Shown here: positions 15,571 to 24,687 of the stretch, one piece after another
How the letters are laid out: each line of letters begins with the position of its first letter
Position numbering within the stretch: position 1 is the stretch's first letter
Source: Prevotella sp. UBA6429
Lineage (GTDB): Bacteria; Bacteroidota; Bacteroidia; Bacteroidales; Bacteroidaceae
Direction of reading: 5' to 3'
Length of the DNA: 32,030 nt
Assembly (NCBI GenBank): GCA_002437285.1
Contig: DJOV01000007.1
Coordinates: 1-32,030, forward strand
Translations under genes and position numbers: made by a program
The notes under the pieces: model-generated
What the model saw: only the letters and a program-made list of their open reading frames with translations
Told to the model about the DNA's origin: nothing
Databases searched by the model: none

Positions 15571-16713
15571 ATGGGAATAGAAATACGTAAGGTGGAGACC
15601 GCCAAGGATCTCAAGACCTTCATCGATTTTCATTACGATTTATATGCGGGCAACCCTTATGATGTGCCCAACCTCTTCAGCGACGACAAGAACACGTTGA
15701 GCAAGGACAGGAACGCCGCCTTCGACTTTTGCGACGCCGAGTACTATCTGGCCTATAAGGATGGCAAGGTAGCCGGTCGCGTGGCAGCCATCATCAATCA
15801 CCGTGTCAATGAGCATTGGAAGGTGAAGGACGTGCGCTTCGGCTGGATTGACTTCATTGATGACATCGAGGTGAGCCGTGCCCTCTTCGACGCCGTGGCA
15901 GCCTATGGCCGTGCCAACGGCATGACTGCCATGGTGGGCCCTCTCGGGTTCACCGACATGGATCCTGAGGGTATGCTGACATGGGGCTTCGACAAGCTCG
16001 GCACCATGGCCACCATCTACAATTATGATTATTACCCGCGCCACATGGAACAGCTTGGCGGATGGGACAAGGACAACGACTACGTGGAGTTCTACCTGCC
16101 CGTTCCCGAGAAGGTTCCCGAGAAATACGCCAAGATAGCCCAACTGGTGGAGAAACGCTACAACCTGCATGTGAAGAAACTGACGCGTGATGACGTGTGG
16201 AAGCGTGGTTGGGGCCGCAAGCTCTTCGAGATCATCAATGCCACCTACACCGACCTCTACGGTTTCGTGTCGCTTACCGACCGCCAGATCGACCAGTATG
16301 TGAAGATGTACATGCCCATGGTAGACCTCAACCTCGTCACCGTCATCCTTGACGGCAACAAGAACGATGCCGTGGCGGGCATGGGCATCACCATCCCCTC
16401 GCTCTCACGTGCCTTGCAGAAGTGTCATCGCGGACGCCTGTTGCCCTTTGGCTGGTGGCACGTGCTGCGCGCCATCAAATGCCACAAGACAGAGGGTGTC
16501 GACCTCCTGCTCGTTGGCTTCCTGCCCGAGTATCGTGCCAAGGGAGCCAACGCCTTGCTCTTCGCCGACCTCATTCCGCGCTACATCGACTACGGGTTCA
16601 AGTGGGGCGAGACACAAGTCGAGATGGAGAGCAACGAGGGTGTGCAGGGACAGTGGGGACCCTTGAACCCCATCAACCACAAGCGCCGCCGCTGCTACCG
16701 CAAGACACTCTGA
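15571..16713 (+). CDS. GNAT-like (YghO-type) conserved protein
   Basis: A 380-residue cytosolic protein. The start at 15571 (MGIEIRKVET) is chosen because a -7 promoter box ends at 15530, so the in-frame ATG at 15532 would be untranscribed. The N-terminal region has the look of an N-acetyltransferase fold (EYYLAYKDGKVAGRVAAIIN, about 59-80), and the C-terminal region a second, diverged one. Related proteins are widespread and conserved in Bacteroidetes, usually labelled GNAT-family or YghO-like, with no established substrate that I know of. It is 67 nt upstream of parE on the same strand and may be co-transcribed with it. The divergent GH2 gene is probably unrelated in function. Confidence 0.75.
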   Translation: MGIEIRKVETAKDLKTFIDFHYDLYAGNPYDVPNLFSDDKNTLSKDRNAAFDFCDAEYYLAYKDGKVAGRVAAIINHRVNEHWKVKDVRFGWIDFIDDIEVSRALFDAVAAYGRANGMTAMVGPLGFTDMDPEGMLTWGFDKLGTMATIYNYDYYPRHMEQLGGWDKDNDYVEFYLPVPEKVPEKYAKIAQLVEKRYNLHVKKLTRDDVWKRGWGRKLFEIINATYTDLYGFVSLTDRQIDQYVKMYMPMVDLNLVTVILDGNKNDAVAGMGITIPSLSRALQKCHRGRLLPFGWWHVLRAIKCHKTEGVDLLLVGFLPEYRAKGANALLFADLIPRYIDYGFKWGETQVEMESNEGVQGQWGPLNPINHKRRRCYRKTL

Positions 16714-16780
16714 CGGCCTTCGCCCCTTCTGCCGCAAGCAAGGGGCAACCAACCATTGTCACCAAGAACACATACAATCC

Positions 16781-18751
16781 ATGAGCAACGACATAACCAA
16801 CGAAACGCAATCCCAGGAGCCCGTACAGCCCACTGCCGCCTACACCGATGACAACATCCGGCACTTGAGCGACATGGAACATGTGCGTACCCGTCCTGGT
16901 ATGTATATAGGCCGTCTGGGTGACGGTTCCTTACCCGAGGACGGCATCTATGTGCTCCTGAAGGAGGTCATCGACAACTCCATCGACGAGTTTAAGATGA
17001 AGGCTGGAGACCGCATAGAGGTCGATATCGACGATAACCTGCGTGTCTCTGTGCGCGACTATGGACGCGGTATCCCCCAGGGGAAGCTCGTGGAAGCCGT
17101 CTCCGTGCTCAACACCGGAGGCAAGTACGACTCCAAGGCGTTCAAGAAGAGTGTCGGGCTCAACGGTGTCGGCGTGAAGGCTGTCAACGCCCTCAGTTCG
17201 CATTTCGAGGTGAAGAGCTTTCGGGAGGGCAAGGTGCGTAGCCTGGCCTTCGAGTGTGGCAAACTGATGAGCGACAACACGGAGGCCACCAACGACGAGA
17301 ACGGCACCTACATCTTCTTCGAGCCCGACAACACGCTCTTCAAGAATTACCAGTTCCACGAGGAGTTCGTGGAGACCATGCTCCGCAATTACACCTACCT
17401 CAACTCAGGCCTCACCATCCTCTATAATGGTCGTCGCATCAAGAGCCGCAACGGACTGGAAGACCTGCTTGTGGACACCATGACCACAGACCCGCTCTAT
17501 CCCATCGTCCACATCAAGGGTGAGGACATTGAGATCGCTTTCACCCACACCAACCAGTATGGTGAGGAGTATCACAGCTTTGTCAACGGACAACATACCA
17601 CCCAGGGTGGCACCCACCAAAGCGCGTTCAAGGAGCACATCGCCAAGACCATCAAGGAATTTTACGACAAAAACTACGAATACACCGACATCCGCAACGG
17701 CATCGTGGCAGCCATCGCCATCAACGTGGAAGAGCCTGTGTTTGAGTCACAGACTAAGATCAAGTTGGGCTCCACGCTGATGGAGCCGGGCGGTGAGACC
17801 ATCAACAAGTATGTCGGCGACTTCATCAAGCGTGAGGTCGACAATTATCTCCATATCCACAAGGAGGATGTGGCCGACGTGCTGGAGGGCAAGATCAAGG
17901 AGAGCGAGCGCGAGCGCAAGGCTATGGCCGGCGTCACCAAGTTGGCGCGCGAACGCGCCAAGAAGGCCAACCTGCACAACCGCAAGTTGCGCGACTGCCG
18001 CATACACTACTGCGATGCCAAGGACAACCGAAAGGAGGAGAGCTGCATCTTCATCACCGAGGGCGACTCGGCCAGCGGCAGCATCACCAAGAGCCGTGAT
18101 GTCAACACCCAGGCGGTGTTCTCGCTTAGGGGCAAGCCCCTCAACTCTTTTGGCTTGACCAAGAAGGTGGTCTATGAGAACGAGGAGTTCAACCTGTTGC
18201 AAGCTGCGCTCGACATCGAGGATGGACTTGACAACTTGCGCTACAACAAGGTTATCGTGGCCACCGATGCCGATGTTGATGGCATGCACATCCGTTTGCT
18301 CATCATCACTTTCTTCTTGCAGTTCTATCCCGAACTCATCAAGAAAGGTCATGTCTATGTGCTCCAGACTCCTCTCTTCCGTGTGCGCAATCGCCGCACG
18401 AAGATCAAGAACAAGAAGATGATCGCTGATTATGACAGTCACATGGGCAAGGGAGAGAAGAAAAGCGACTTCATCACCCGCTATTGCTACACCGACGAGG
18501 AGCGTGTCAGCGCCATCCGCGACTTGGGACCCGATCCGGAGATCACACGCTTCAAGGGCCTTGGAGAGATATCGCCCGATGAATTTGCACACTTCATCGG
18601 ACCCGACATGCGCCTCGAGCAGGTGACGCTCCACAAGAACGACCAGGTGCAGAAGCTCCTCGAATACTACATGGGAAAGAACACCATGGAGCGCCAGAAC
18701 TTCATCATCGACAACCTGGTGATTGAGGAAGACATACCTGAGGAAGAATAA
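16781..18751 (+). CDS. parE: DNA topoisomerase IV subunit B
   Basis: ATPase subunit of the type IIA topoisomerase that decatenates daughter chromosomes. The 656-residue length and absence of the large insertion of many Gram-negative GyrB proteins favour ParE. The GHKL ATPase domain shows EVIDNSIDEF, VRDYGRGIP and GLNGVGVKAVNALS. The transducer domain follows, and the TOPRIM domain has FITEGDSASGS and VATDADVDGMHIR. The start is the ATG at 16781, preceded by MSNDITNETQ and a roughly 35-residue leader before MEHVRTRPGMYIG. It is followed after 92 nt by the S41 protease gene. The partner parC is not in this window. GyrB is the less likely alternative. Confidence 0.92.
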   Translation: MSNDITNETQSQEPVQPTAAYTDDNIRHLSDMEHVRTRPGMYIGRLGDGSLPEDGIYVLLKEVIDNSIDEFKMKAGDRIEVDIDDNLRVSVRDYGRGIPQGKLVEAVSVLNTGGKYDSKAFKKSVGLNGVGVKAVNALSSHFEVKSFREGKVRSLAFECGKLMSDNTEATNDENGTYIFFEPDNTLFKNYQFHEEFVETMLRNYTYLNSGLTILYNGRRIKSRNGLEDLLVDTMTTDPLYPIVHIKGEDIEIAFTHTNQYGEEYHSFVNGQHTTQGGTHQSAFKEHIAKTIKEFYDKNYEYTDIRNGIVAAIAINVEEPVFESQTKIKLGSTLMEPGGETINKYVGDFIKREVDNYLHIHKEDVADVLEGKIKESERERKAMAGVTKLARERAKKANLHNRKLRDCRIHYCDAKDNRKEESCIFITEGDSASGSITKSRDVNTQAVFSLRGKPLNSFGLTKKVVYENEEFNLLQAALDIEDGLDNLRYNKVIVATDADVDGMHIRLLIITFFLQFYPELIKKGHVYVLQTPLFRVRNRRTKIKNKKMIADYDSHMGKGEKKSDFITRYCYTDEERVSAIRDLGPDPEITRFKGLGEISPDEFAHFIGPDMRLEQVTLHKNDQVQKLLEYYMGKNTMERQNFIIDNLVIEEDIPEEE

Positions 18752-18843
18752 AAAGGCGGGCTCCATCAATTGCCATAGCAAAAGAACTTCGAAGCCTGAC
18801 GATGTTGTGTAGCCGAACCCTCCTAAAACCATACAGACACTTT

Positions 18844-20511
18844 ATGACCATGACTCATATCCTTTCATCCCTCTCCCAGTTCCGCATCCATAAGTGCGTT
18901 GGGCCAAGGCTTTCGCGCCTTGTTGTGCCTATCGCTTCATTGCTGTTGACCCTTCTGCCCTGTACCACCTTGAGGGCGCAACGTGGCTCGCACGGGGTCG
19001 ACGAGGAGCAGATGCGAAAACTTCAGATAGCCGAACTGGCCATTAGCGACCTTTATGTCGACACCGTGGACCAGGCCAAGCTGGTCGAGAACGCCATAAG
19101 GGGCATGCTGGAGAAGCTCGACCCTCATTCGTCTTACTCCACAGCCAAGGAAACCAAGGCTATGAATGAGTCGTTGGGCGGCTCTTTCGAGGGCATCGGC
19201 GTGCAGTTCAATATCCAAAACGACACGCTCCTTGTCATCCAGCCTGTCACGGGTGGCCCTTCGGAGAAGGTGGGCATATTGGCGGGTGACCGCATCGTCG
19301 CCGTCAACGACACGGCCATTGCGGGTGTGAAGATGGCCCGTGACGAGATTGTCAGGCGTCTGCGTGGCCCCAAGGGGTCCAAGGTGGTGCTGACCATTGT
19401 GAGGCGTGGCATCAAGGAAAAGTTGACCTTCACCGTCGTGCGTGACAAGATACCCGTGAAGACGCTCGACGCCAGTTATATGATTCGCCCCGGGGTGGGA
19501 TATGTGCGCATCGGCAGTTTTGGCGCCACCACTTATAAGGAGTTTATGGAGGCGGTGAAGGACCTTCAGCGCCAAGGCATGAAGGACCTGGTGCTTGACT
19601 TGCAGGACAATGGAGGCGGGTATATGATGGCTGCCGTGCAGATTGCCAATGAGTTCCTGGCGAAGGGAGACCTCATTGTCTATACTGATGGCCGCCGCGT
19701 GCCCCGCAACGATTACCATGCGCAAGGCAATGGCACGCTGCAGACGGGACATGTGGTGGTGCTCGTCAATGAGTTTTCCGCTTCCGCATCAGAGATTGTC
19801 ACTGGTGCCTTGCAGGACCAGGACCGTGCTATCGTGGTGGGCCGCCGCTCCTTCGGAAAGGGCCTCGTGCAACGCCCCATCGACTTCTCCGACGGCTCGA
19901 TGATGCGCATCACCATTGCCCATTACTTCACGCCCACCGGACGTTGCATCCAGAAACCTTACACGAAAGGCGACCTCAAGGCTTATGAACAAGAACTCGA
20001 CAGCCGTTATAAGCATGGTGAGCTCTATAGTGCCGACTCTATTCACTTTGCCGACTCATTGAAGTTCTACACCTTGCGTCGACACCGCACGGTTTATGGC
20101 GGTGGAGGCATCATGCCCGATTACTTCGTCCCGCTTGACACCACCCAGTACACGCGACTGCACAGGCAGTTGGCAGCCAAGGGCATTGTTATCAAGGAAA
20201 ACCTGAAGTATGTGGACAATCACCGCAAGCAGCTGCATCGTCAGTATCCCACCTTCCAGTCCTTCCTCGCATCATTCACGGTGCCGCAGAGCCTGCTCGA
20301 TGAGGTGCTGGCCGAAGGGAAGAAAGTGAATGTGGAACCGAAAGACGACCAGGAGCTGGCGCAGACCTTACCGCAGTTGCGCACACAGCTCAAGGCCCTC
20401 GTGGCACGTGACTTGTGGGACATGAGTGAATATTTCCAGGTCATCAATGAGCAGAACCACATCGTCAGGAAGGCCCTGGAGGTGATAGGCGATGGCAAGG
20501 CCTGGCAGTGA
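18844..20511 (+). CDS. Carboxyl-terminal processing protease (S41 family, PDZ-containing)
   Basis: Periplasmic or envelope serine protease of the CtpA/Prc type. With the ATG at 18844 the product is 555 residues with an N-terminal signal or anchor segment (about 25-46, LVVPIASLLLTLLPCTTLRA). A PDZ domain follows (about 112-200, GGSFEGIGVQF to GDRIVAVND). The S41 core has LDLQDNGGGY, the catalytic serine block NEFSASASEIVTGALQD (serines 312-316) and the catalytic lysine in GRRSFGKGLVQ (Lys339). The last 150 residues are a C-terminal extension. An upstream in-frame ATG (18802) would add 14 residues before the signal and is less likely. It sits 35 nt before the DUF2851 gene. Confidence 0.92.
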   Translation: MTMTHILSSLSQFRIHKCVGPRLSRLVVPIASLLLTLLPCTTLRAQRGSHGVDEEQMRKLQIAELAISDLYVDTVDQAKLVENAIRGMLEKLDPHSSYSTAKETKAMNESLGGSFEGIGVQFNIQNDTLLVIQPVTGGPSEKVGILAGDRIVAVNDTAIAGVKMARDEIVRRLRGPKGSKVVLTIVRRGIKEKLTFTVVRDKIPVKTLDASYMIRPGVGYVRIGSFGATTYKEFMEAVKDLQRQGMKDLVLDLQDNGGGYMMAAVQIANEFLAKGDLIVYTDGRRVPRNDYHAQGNGTLQTGHVVVLVNEFSASASEIVTGALQDQDRAIVVGRRSFGKGLVQRPIDFSDGSMMRITIAHYFTPTGRCIQKPYTKGDLKAYEQELDSRYKHGELYSADSIHFADSLKFYTLRRHRTVYGGGGIMPDYFVPLDTTQYTRLHRQLAAKGIVIKENLKYVDNHRKQLHRQYPTFQSFLASFTVPQSLLDEVLAEGKKVNVEPKDDQELAQTLPQLRTQLKALVARDLWDMSEYFQVINEQNHIVRKALEVIGDGKAWQ

Positions 20512-20546
20512 GGACCCTCACCCCCTTCTTTAATCTCCCTTAGGAC

Positions 20547-21857
20547 ATGGAACAGCTGTTGCATTATTGTTGGAAGCACAAGATGGTCCCTCTCGGAACG
20601 CTCCGCACCACTGACGGGCGGATTGTGGAGGTGATAGATCCCGGGTTGCACAATCGCAATGCGGGCCCCGACTTCTTCAATGCAAAGGTGAAAATCGACG
20701 GCGAGCTGTGGGTGGGCAATGTGGAGATACATGACAAGTCGTCGGACTGGTTCCTGCATGGACACGACCATGACGACCACTACAACAACGTGGTGCTCCA
20801 TGTGGCAGGCATGGTCGACGCTGAGGTGCGTACAGCCAACGGCCTTACACCGCCCCAGATGCAGCTCAATGTGCCAGAGACGGTGCGTCTCAACTATGAG
20901 ACCTTGTTGCGGGCCGACAATTATCCGCCTTGTTACAAGATCGTCCCGCGCCTGTCGGGCTTGATGGTCCACTCCTGGATGAGCGCCCTTGAGACCGAAC
21001 GGCTGGAGCGCAAGACCGAGGACATTGCCCGACGGGCCAGCCTGTGTGACGGCTCCTGGGAGTCGGCCTACTTCGTCACCATGGCCCGCAATTACGGATT
21101 TGGCGTCAATGGCGATGCCATGGAACAGTGGGCACTCCATGTCCCGTTGGGATCCGTCGGCCACCATCGTGACGATATTTTCCAGATAGAGGCCTTTTTC
21201 TTGGGCCAGGCGGGCCTGCTCGACCCGATGTCGGTACCTGAGCGCCATCGCGACGCCGCGCTTGCTGACGGCTATTTCCAGCGCCTTGGAAGCGAATACA
21301 GATACTTGGCCCATAAGTTTGGCCTTCATCCCATCGATTACCGTTTGTGGCGTTTCCTGAGATTACGCCCCCAGAACTTTCCGCACATACGCATTTCACA
21401 GTTGGCACGCCTTTATTATATGCGCAAGGCGGGACTATCCCAGCTTGTGGAATGTGAGGACCTGAAGAGTGCCGAGCGCTTGCTCGACACGTCGGTCACC
21501 GACTATTGGCAGACCCACTATGCCTTTGGCTGCGAGAGTGCGCACAGTGAGAAGCGGCTGTCCGCCTCGTCGGTCAATCTGCTTCTCATCAACACTGTTG
21601 TCCCTATGCTCTTTGCTTATGGCCGCCATAAGCGCGATGACCGTCTCTGCGACCGCGCCTTCAGTTTCCTGGAGCAGTTGCGTGCCGAGAACAACCATAT
21701 CGTGCGCATGTGGAAGGAGTGCGGGCTGGCCGTCGACAATGCTGGTGACTCCCAGGCGCTCATACAGTTGAAGAAAGAATATTGTGACCGGCGCGACTGC
21801 CTGCGCTGCCGTTTCGGATACGAGTATCTCAAGGGGGTAGGGGTGGACGCCCAATGA
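20547..21857 (+). CDS. DUF2851 family protein
   Basis: A 436-residue cytosolic protein whose N-terminus (LLHYCWKHKMVPLGTL, then RNAGPDFFNAKVKIDG and WVGNVEIHDKSSDW) matches DUF2851, a family largely confined to Bacteroidetes. The function is unknown. The pattern of acidic and histidine residues in GPDFFNAKV and VEIH resembles a nuclease-type active site, which is inference only. The C-terminus carries a compact cysteine cluster, YCDRRDCLRCRFG, that could bind a metal. It lies in a tight plus-strand series, 35 nt after the S41 protease and 24 nt before the thioesterase, and two genes before dprA. Confidence 0.88.
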   Translation: MEQLLHYCWKHKMVPLGTLRTTDGRIVEVIDPGLHNRNAGPDFFNAKVKIDGELWVGNVEIHDKSSDWFLHGHDHDDHYNNVVLHVAGMVDAEVRTANGLTPPQMQLNVPETVRLNYETLLRADNYPPCYKIVPRLSGLMVHSWMSALETERLERKTEDIARRASLCDGSWESAYFVTMARNYGFGVNGDAMEQWALHVPLGSVGHHRDDIFQIEAFFLGQAGLLDPMSVPERHRDAALADGYFQRLGSEYRYLAHKFGLHPIDYRLWRFLRLRPQNFPHIRISQLARLYYMRKAGLSQLVECEDLKSAERLLDTSVTDYWQTHYAFGCESAHSEKRLSASSVNLLLINTVVPMLFAYGRHKRDDRLCDRAFSFLEQLRAENNHIVRMWKECGLAVDNAGDSQALIQLKKEYCDRRDCLRCRFGYEYLKGVGVDAQ

Positions 21858-21881
21858 CACGAACAACAACGCATAACGAAT

Positions 21882-22286
21882 ATGAAAGAATACCTGTTTA
21901 CCACGCGGATGGATGTGCGCGACTATGAGTGCGACATCGAGGGCATAGTCAACAATGCCAACTATCTGCACTATACGGAACACACCCGCCACCGCTTCCT
22001 GCGTAGCTTGGGCGTGAGTTTTTCTGCCCTTCACGAGAAGGGCGTCGACGCTGTTGTGGCGCGTATGCAACTCAAGTTTAAGACGCCCTTGCGTTGCGAT
22101 GATGAGATGGTGTCGTGCCTCAACCTCCGGAAGGAGGGCATGCGTTATGTCTTTGAACACGACATCTATCGTGCCTCCGACATGCGGTTGAGCTTCCATG
22201 CGGATGTTGACCTTGTGACGCTGATCAACGGCAAGCTCGGCGTGAGCGTAGACTACGACCGCGCCTTCGGCTTTGATAAATTGTAA
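21882..22286 (+). CDS. Acyl-CoA thioesterase, hotdog fold (4-hydroxybenzoyl-CoA thioesterase/YbgC-like)
   Basis: A 134-residue single hotdog domain, the usual size. The family's helix and catalytic region read VRDYECDIEGIVNNANYLHY (Asp18 is the likely catalytic residue), followed by EHTRHRFLRSLG. YbgC-type enzymes hydrolyse acyl-CoA thioesters in the cytosol. The substrate cannot be inferred. Its stop codon overlaps an out-of-frame ATG (TAATG at 22284-22288) at the beginning of the dprA region. It is probably in one transcript with the neighbouring genes. Confidence 0.88.
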   Translation: MKEYLFTTRMDVRDYECDIEGIVNNANYLHYTEHTRHRFLRSLGVSFSALHEKGVDAVVARMQLKFKTPLRCDDEMVSCLNLRKEGMRYVFEHDIYRASDMRLSFHADVDLVTLINGKLGVSVDYDRAFGFDKL

Positions 22287-22317
22287 TGGTTCACACACAT
22301 CAACAGAACAAACCCCA

Positions 22318-23442
22318 TTGGACAACGAACTCATCAACACCGTCGCCCTGGCTCGCTTGAGCTATTTTCACCTGAACGTCATGGTGGCCCTTTACCGGGA
22401 AATGGGATCGGCCACAGCCATCGTGGAGCAACGCCGTGACTTGCTCAAGATGTTCCCCAATCTGCCAGCGCGCATCTCCAGCGCGCTGGCCAGCCTTGAT
22501 GTCATGCGGGAGCGGGCCGAGGAGGAGCTCGTGTGGGCTGCTGACCATGAGGTGAAGGCCTTTTGCCTCAACGACCCCCGCTATCCCCGTCGTCTCAAGG
22601 ACGTTCCTGATGCCCCGTTGGTGCTCTTCTACCGCGGGACGGCTGACCTCAATGCCCGCAGAGTCGTCAACATTGTCGGCACACGCCACTGCACGGCCTA
22701 TGGGACGGACCTCATCCGTCGGTTTGTGGCCGACTTGCGGGTGTGCTGCCCTGACACTGTCATCGTCAGCGGACTGGCCTATGGCGTCGATATCAACGCC
22801 CATCGCTATGCTCTTGCCAATCACATGGATACGGTTGCGGTGCTTGCCCATGGCCTCGACACACTCTATCCGCAGAGCCATCGCGACACCGCCAATGAGA
22901 TGTTGGCACACGGGGGACTGGTCACGGAGTATATGACGCGCACCAAACCCGACAAAATCAATTTTGTCAGGCGCAATCGCATCACGGCGGGGCTCTGCGA
23001 CGCCACGGTGCTGGTGGAGAGTGCCGCCAAGGGTGGAGGCCTGATCACCACCAGCATCGCCAAGGATTACCACCGTGATGTGTTCGCATTCCCCGGGCCT
23101 GTGGGTGCGCCCTACAGTGAGGGATGCAACCGCCTCATACGCGATTGCGGTGCCGGGCTTATCACGTCGGCTGAGGACTTTGTCAACGCGATGGGGTGGG
23201 CCGACGACCAGAAGTTGGCCGAGGCCCGCCGCCAGGGCATTGAGCGCCAGCTCTTTCCCGACCTCACCGATGAGGAACAGCGCATCGTCCAACTCTTGCA
23301 GAAGACCAATGATCTCCGCCAGGACACCATCGCCGTGAAGACAGGCCTGCCTGTGGCTTCGGTCATGGCCAAACTCTTCCAGCTCGAGATGAAGGGCGTG
23401 GTCAAGGCGTATGCCGGAGGTGCTTACCATCTGTTGGCATGA
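22318..23442 (+). CDS. dprA: DNA-processing protein DprA (Smf)
   Basis: DprA binds incoming single-stranded DNA and loads RecA during transformation. It is also kept in many bacteria not known to be competent. The Rossmann-like core is clear: VVNIVGTRHCTAYGTD, VSGLAYGVDINAHRYAL, AVLAHGLDTLYPQSHR, and FPGPVGAPYSEGCNRLI. The C-terminal 60 residues look like the usual winged helix (LTDEEQRIVQLLQ to the end). There is no in-frame ATG near the expected N-terminus. I use the TTG at 22318 (LDNELINTVALARLSYF), giving 374 residues. A TTG at 22273 is also in frame, and the well-placed ATG at 22286 is in a different frame, so the start is uncertain. Confidence 0.9.
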   Translation: MDNELINTVALARLSYFHLNVMVALYREMGSATAIVEQRRDLLKMFPNLPARISSALASLDVMRERAEEELVWAADHEVKAFCLNDPRYPRRLKDVPDAPLVLFYRGTADLNARRVVNIVGTRHCTAYGTDLIRRFVADLRVCCPDTVIVSGLAYGVDINAHRYALANHMDTVAVLAHGLDTLYPQSHRDTANEMLAHGGLVTEYMTRTKPDKINFVRRNRITAGLCDATVLVESAAKGGGLITTSIAKDYHRDVFAFPGPVGAPYSEGCNRLIRDCGAGLITSAEDFVNAMGWADDQKLAEARRQGIERQLFPDLTDEEQRIVQLLQKTNDLRQDTIAVKTGLPVASVMAKLFQLEMKGVVKAYAGGAYHLLA

Positions 23443-23533
23443 GCCGGCGCGCCCTGTGTAAGCGCTGGCCGTACAGGTGGCTCAGGAAGATGTGCCCATA
23501 TATGCATTTCAAGATTGAACAATAAATAGACTG

Positions 23534-24562
23534 ATGAAGATAGGCAATATAGATTTTGGTAGCAAGCCCTTGTTTCTTGCTCCCATGGAAGATGTTACGG
23601 ATATAGGTTTTCGCAAGCTGTGCAAGCGATATGGCGCAGCCATGGTCTACACCGAGTTTGTGTCTGCCGATGCCATCATCCGCTCCATTCCCAGCACGCT
23701 TGCCAAGATGACGGTCGACGATGATGAGCGTCCCGTTGGCATCCAGATTTACGGGCGTGAGGTCGAGCCGATGGTTGAGGCGGCCAAGATTGTCGAGACC
23801 TTCCATCCCGACATCATCGACCTCAACTTCGGTTGCCCGGTGAAGAAAGTGGCGGGCAAGGGAGCCGGGGCCGGCCTTTTGCGAGACATCCCCAAGATGC
23901 TTGACATCACGCGTGCTGTGGTGAAGGCTGTGAAGACTCCTGTCACGGCCAAGACCCGCCTGGGATGGGACAAGAATGACCTCGTGATCACCACCTTGGC
24001 CGAGCAGTTGCAAGACTGTGGCATCCAGGCGCTCACCATTCATGGCCGTACTCGTTCGCAGATGTACACGGGCGAGGCCGACTGGACCCTGATTGGTGAG
24101 GTGAAGCGCAATCCGCGCATACACATCCCCATCATTGGCAATGGCGACATCACCACGCCCGAAGGGGCCGATGAGGCTTTTGCCAACTATGGAGTGGATG
24201 CGGTCATGATAGGTCGCGCCACGTTCGGAAGGCCTTGGTTTTTCAAGGAATGTCGCGATTACATGATGGTCCAAGAGGGCGCAGCTCAGGTAGTGCCTGC
24301 ACCCTTGTCCATTGATGATAAGATAGATATCCTCGAGGAGCAGCTCCGTATCAATGTGGAGCGCATTGATGAGTATCGCGGCATCCTACACACGCGCCGC
24401 CATCTGGCCGCCTCGCCCATTTTCAAGAATATCCCCAACTTTAGGCAGACGCGCATCGCCCTTTTGCGGGCTGAAACCACGGATGAGGTGCTCCGAATAC
24501 TCGAAAAATGCCGTTCCGTTCTGAATGAGCTGTCCGCTGAAAATCAAAAGGTTACGACATAA
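23534..24562 (+). CDS. dus: tRNA-dihydrouridine synthase (DusB-like)
   Basis: FMN- and NADPH-dependent reduction of specific uridines in the tRNA D-loop. The 342-residue TIM-barrel protein begins MKIGNIDFGSKPLFLAPMED, the standard family opening. It carries LNFGCPVKKVAGKGAGAGLL (Cys101 aligns with the proton-donor cysteine of E. coli DusB), QALTIHGRTRSQMYTG, and the FMN-phosphate motifs PIIGNGDITTPEGA and DAVMIGRATFGRPW. It follows dprA after 91 nt and appears to end the plus-strand series. An AU-rich hairpin lies shortly downstream. Confidence 0.94.
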   Translation: MKIGNIDFGSKPLFLAPMEDVTDIGFRKLCKRYGAAMVYTEFVSADAIIRSIPSTLAKMTVDDDERPVGIQIYGREVEPMVEAAKIVETFHPDIIDLNFGCPVKKVAGKGAGAGLLRDIPKMLDITRAVVKAVKTPVTAKTRLGWDKNDLVITTLAEQLQDCGIQALTIHGRTRSQMYTGEADWTLIGEVKRNPRIHIPIIGNGDITTPEGADEAFANYGVDAVMIGRATFGRPWFFKECRDYMMVQEGAAQVVPAPLSIDDKIDILEEQLRINVERIDEYRGILHTRRHLAASPIFKNIPNFRQTRIALLRAETTDEVLRILEKCRSVLNELSAENQKVTT

Positions 24563-24567
24563 CTGCG

Positions 24568-24621
24568 ACAAAAGAGTGAATTGTTTTAACTTGCTTTAAC
24601 ATGTAAACTTTCACCTTTTGT
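24568..24621 (+). other. AU-rich inverted repeat after dus (possible weak terminator)
   Basis: ACAAAAGAGTGAA (24568-24580) pairs with TTCACCTTTTGT (24610-24621), with one bulged base, around a 29-nt loop. It is followed by a pyrimidine-rich tract. It could end the dus transcript or act upstream of ruvB. Confidence 0.3.
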
Positions 24622-24655
24622 CTTTCCACCTTTTTACCCTTCAACCTTTTATGGT

Positions 24656-24663
24656 TACCTTTG
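24656..24663 (+). promoter_or_regulatory. ruvB promoter (-7 box)
   Basis: TACCTTTG is an exact TAnnTTTG box, 24 nt before the ruvB ATG. Upstream at the -33 distance there is only a T-rich run. Repeated CACCTTTT-like words (24611-24650) precede it. Confidence 0.6.
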
Positions 24664-24687
24664 CATTAACAAAGCATCAAGACACAC

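Noticed and set aside
23734..23900. Loss of the Dus catalytic cysteine (GAGAGLL where some Dus proteins have GACLL)
   Set aside because: DusB-type enzymes use the cysteine in the GCP motif, which is present here (Cys101).
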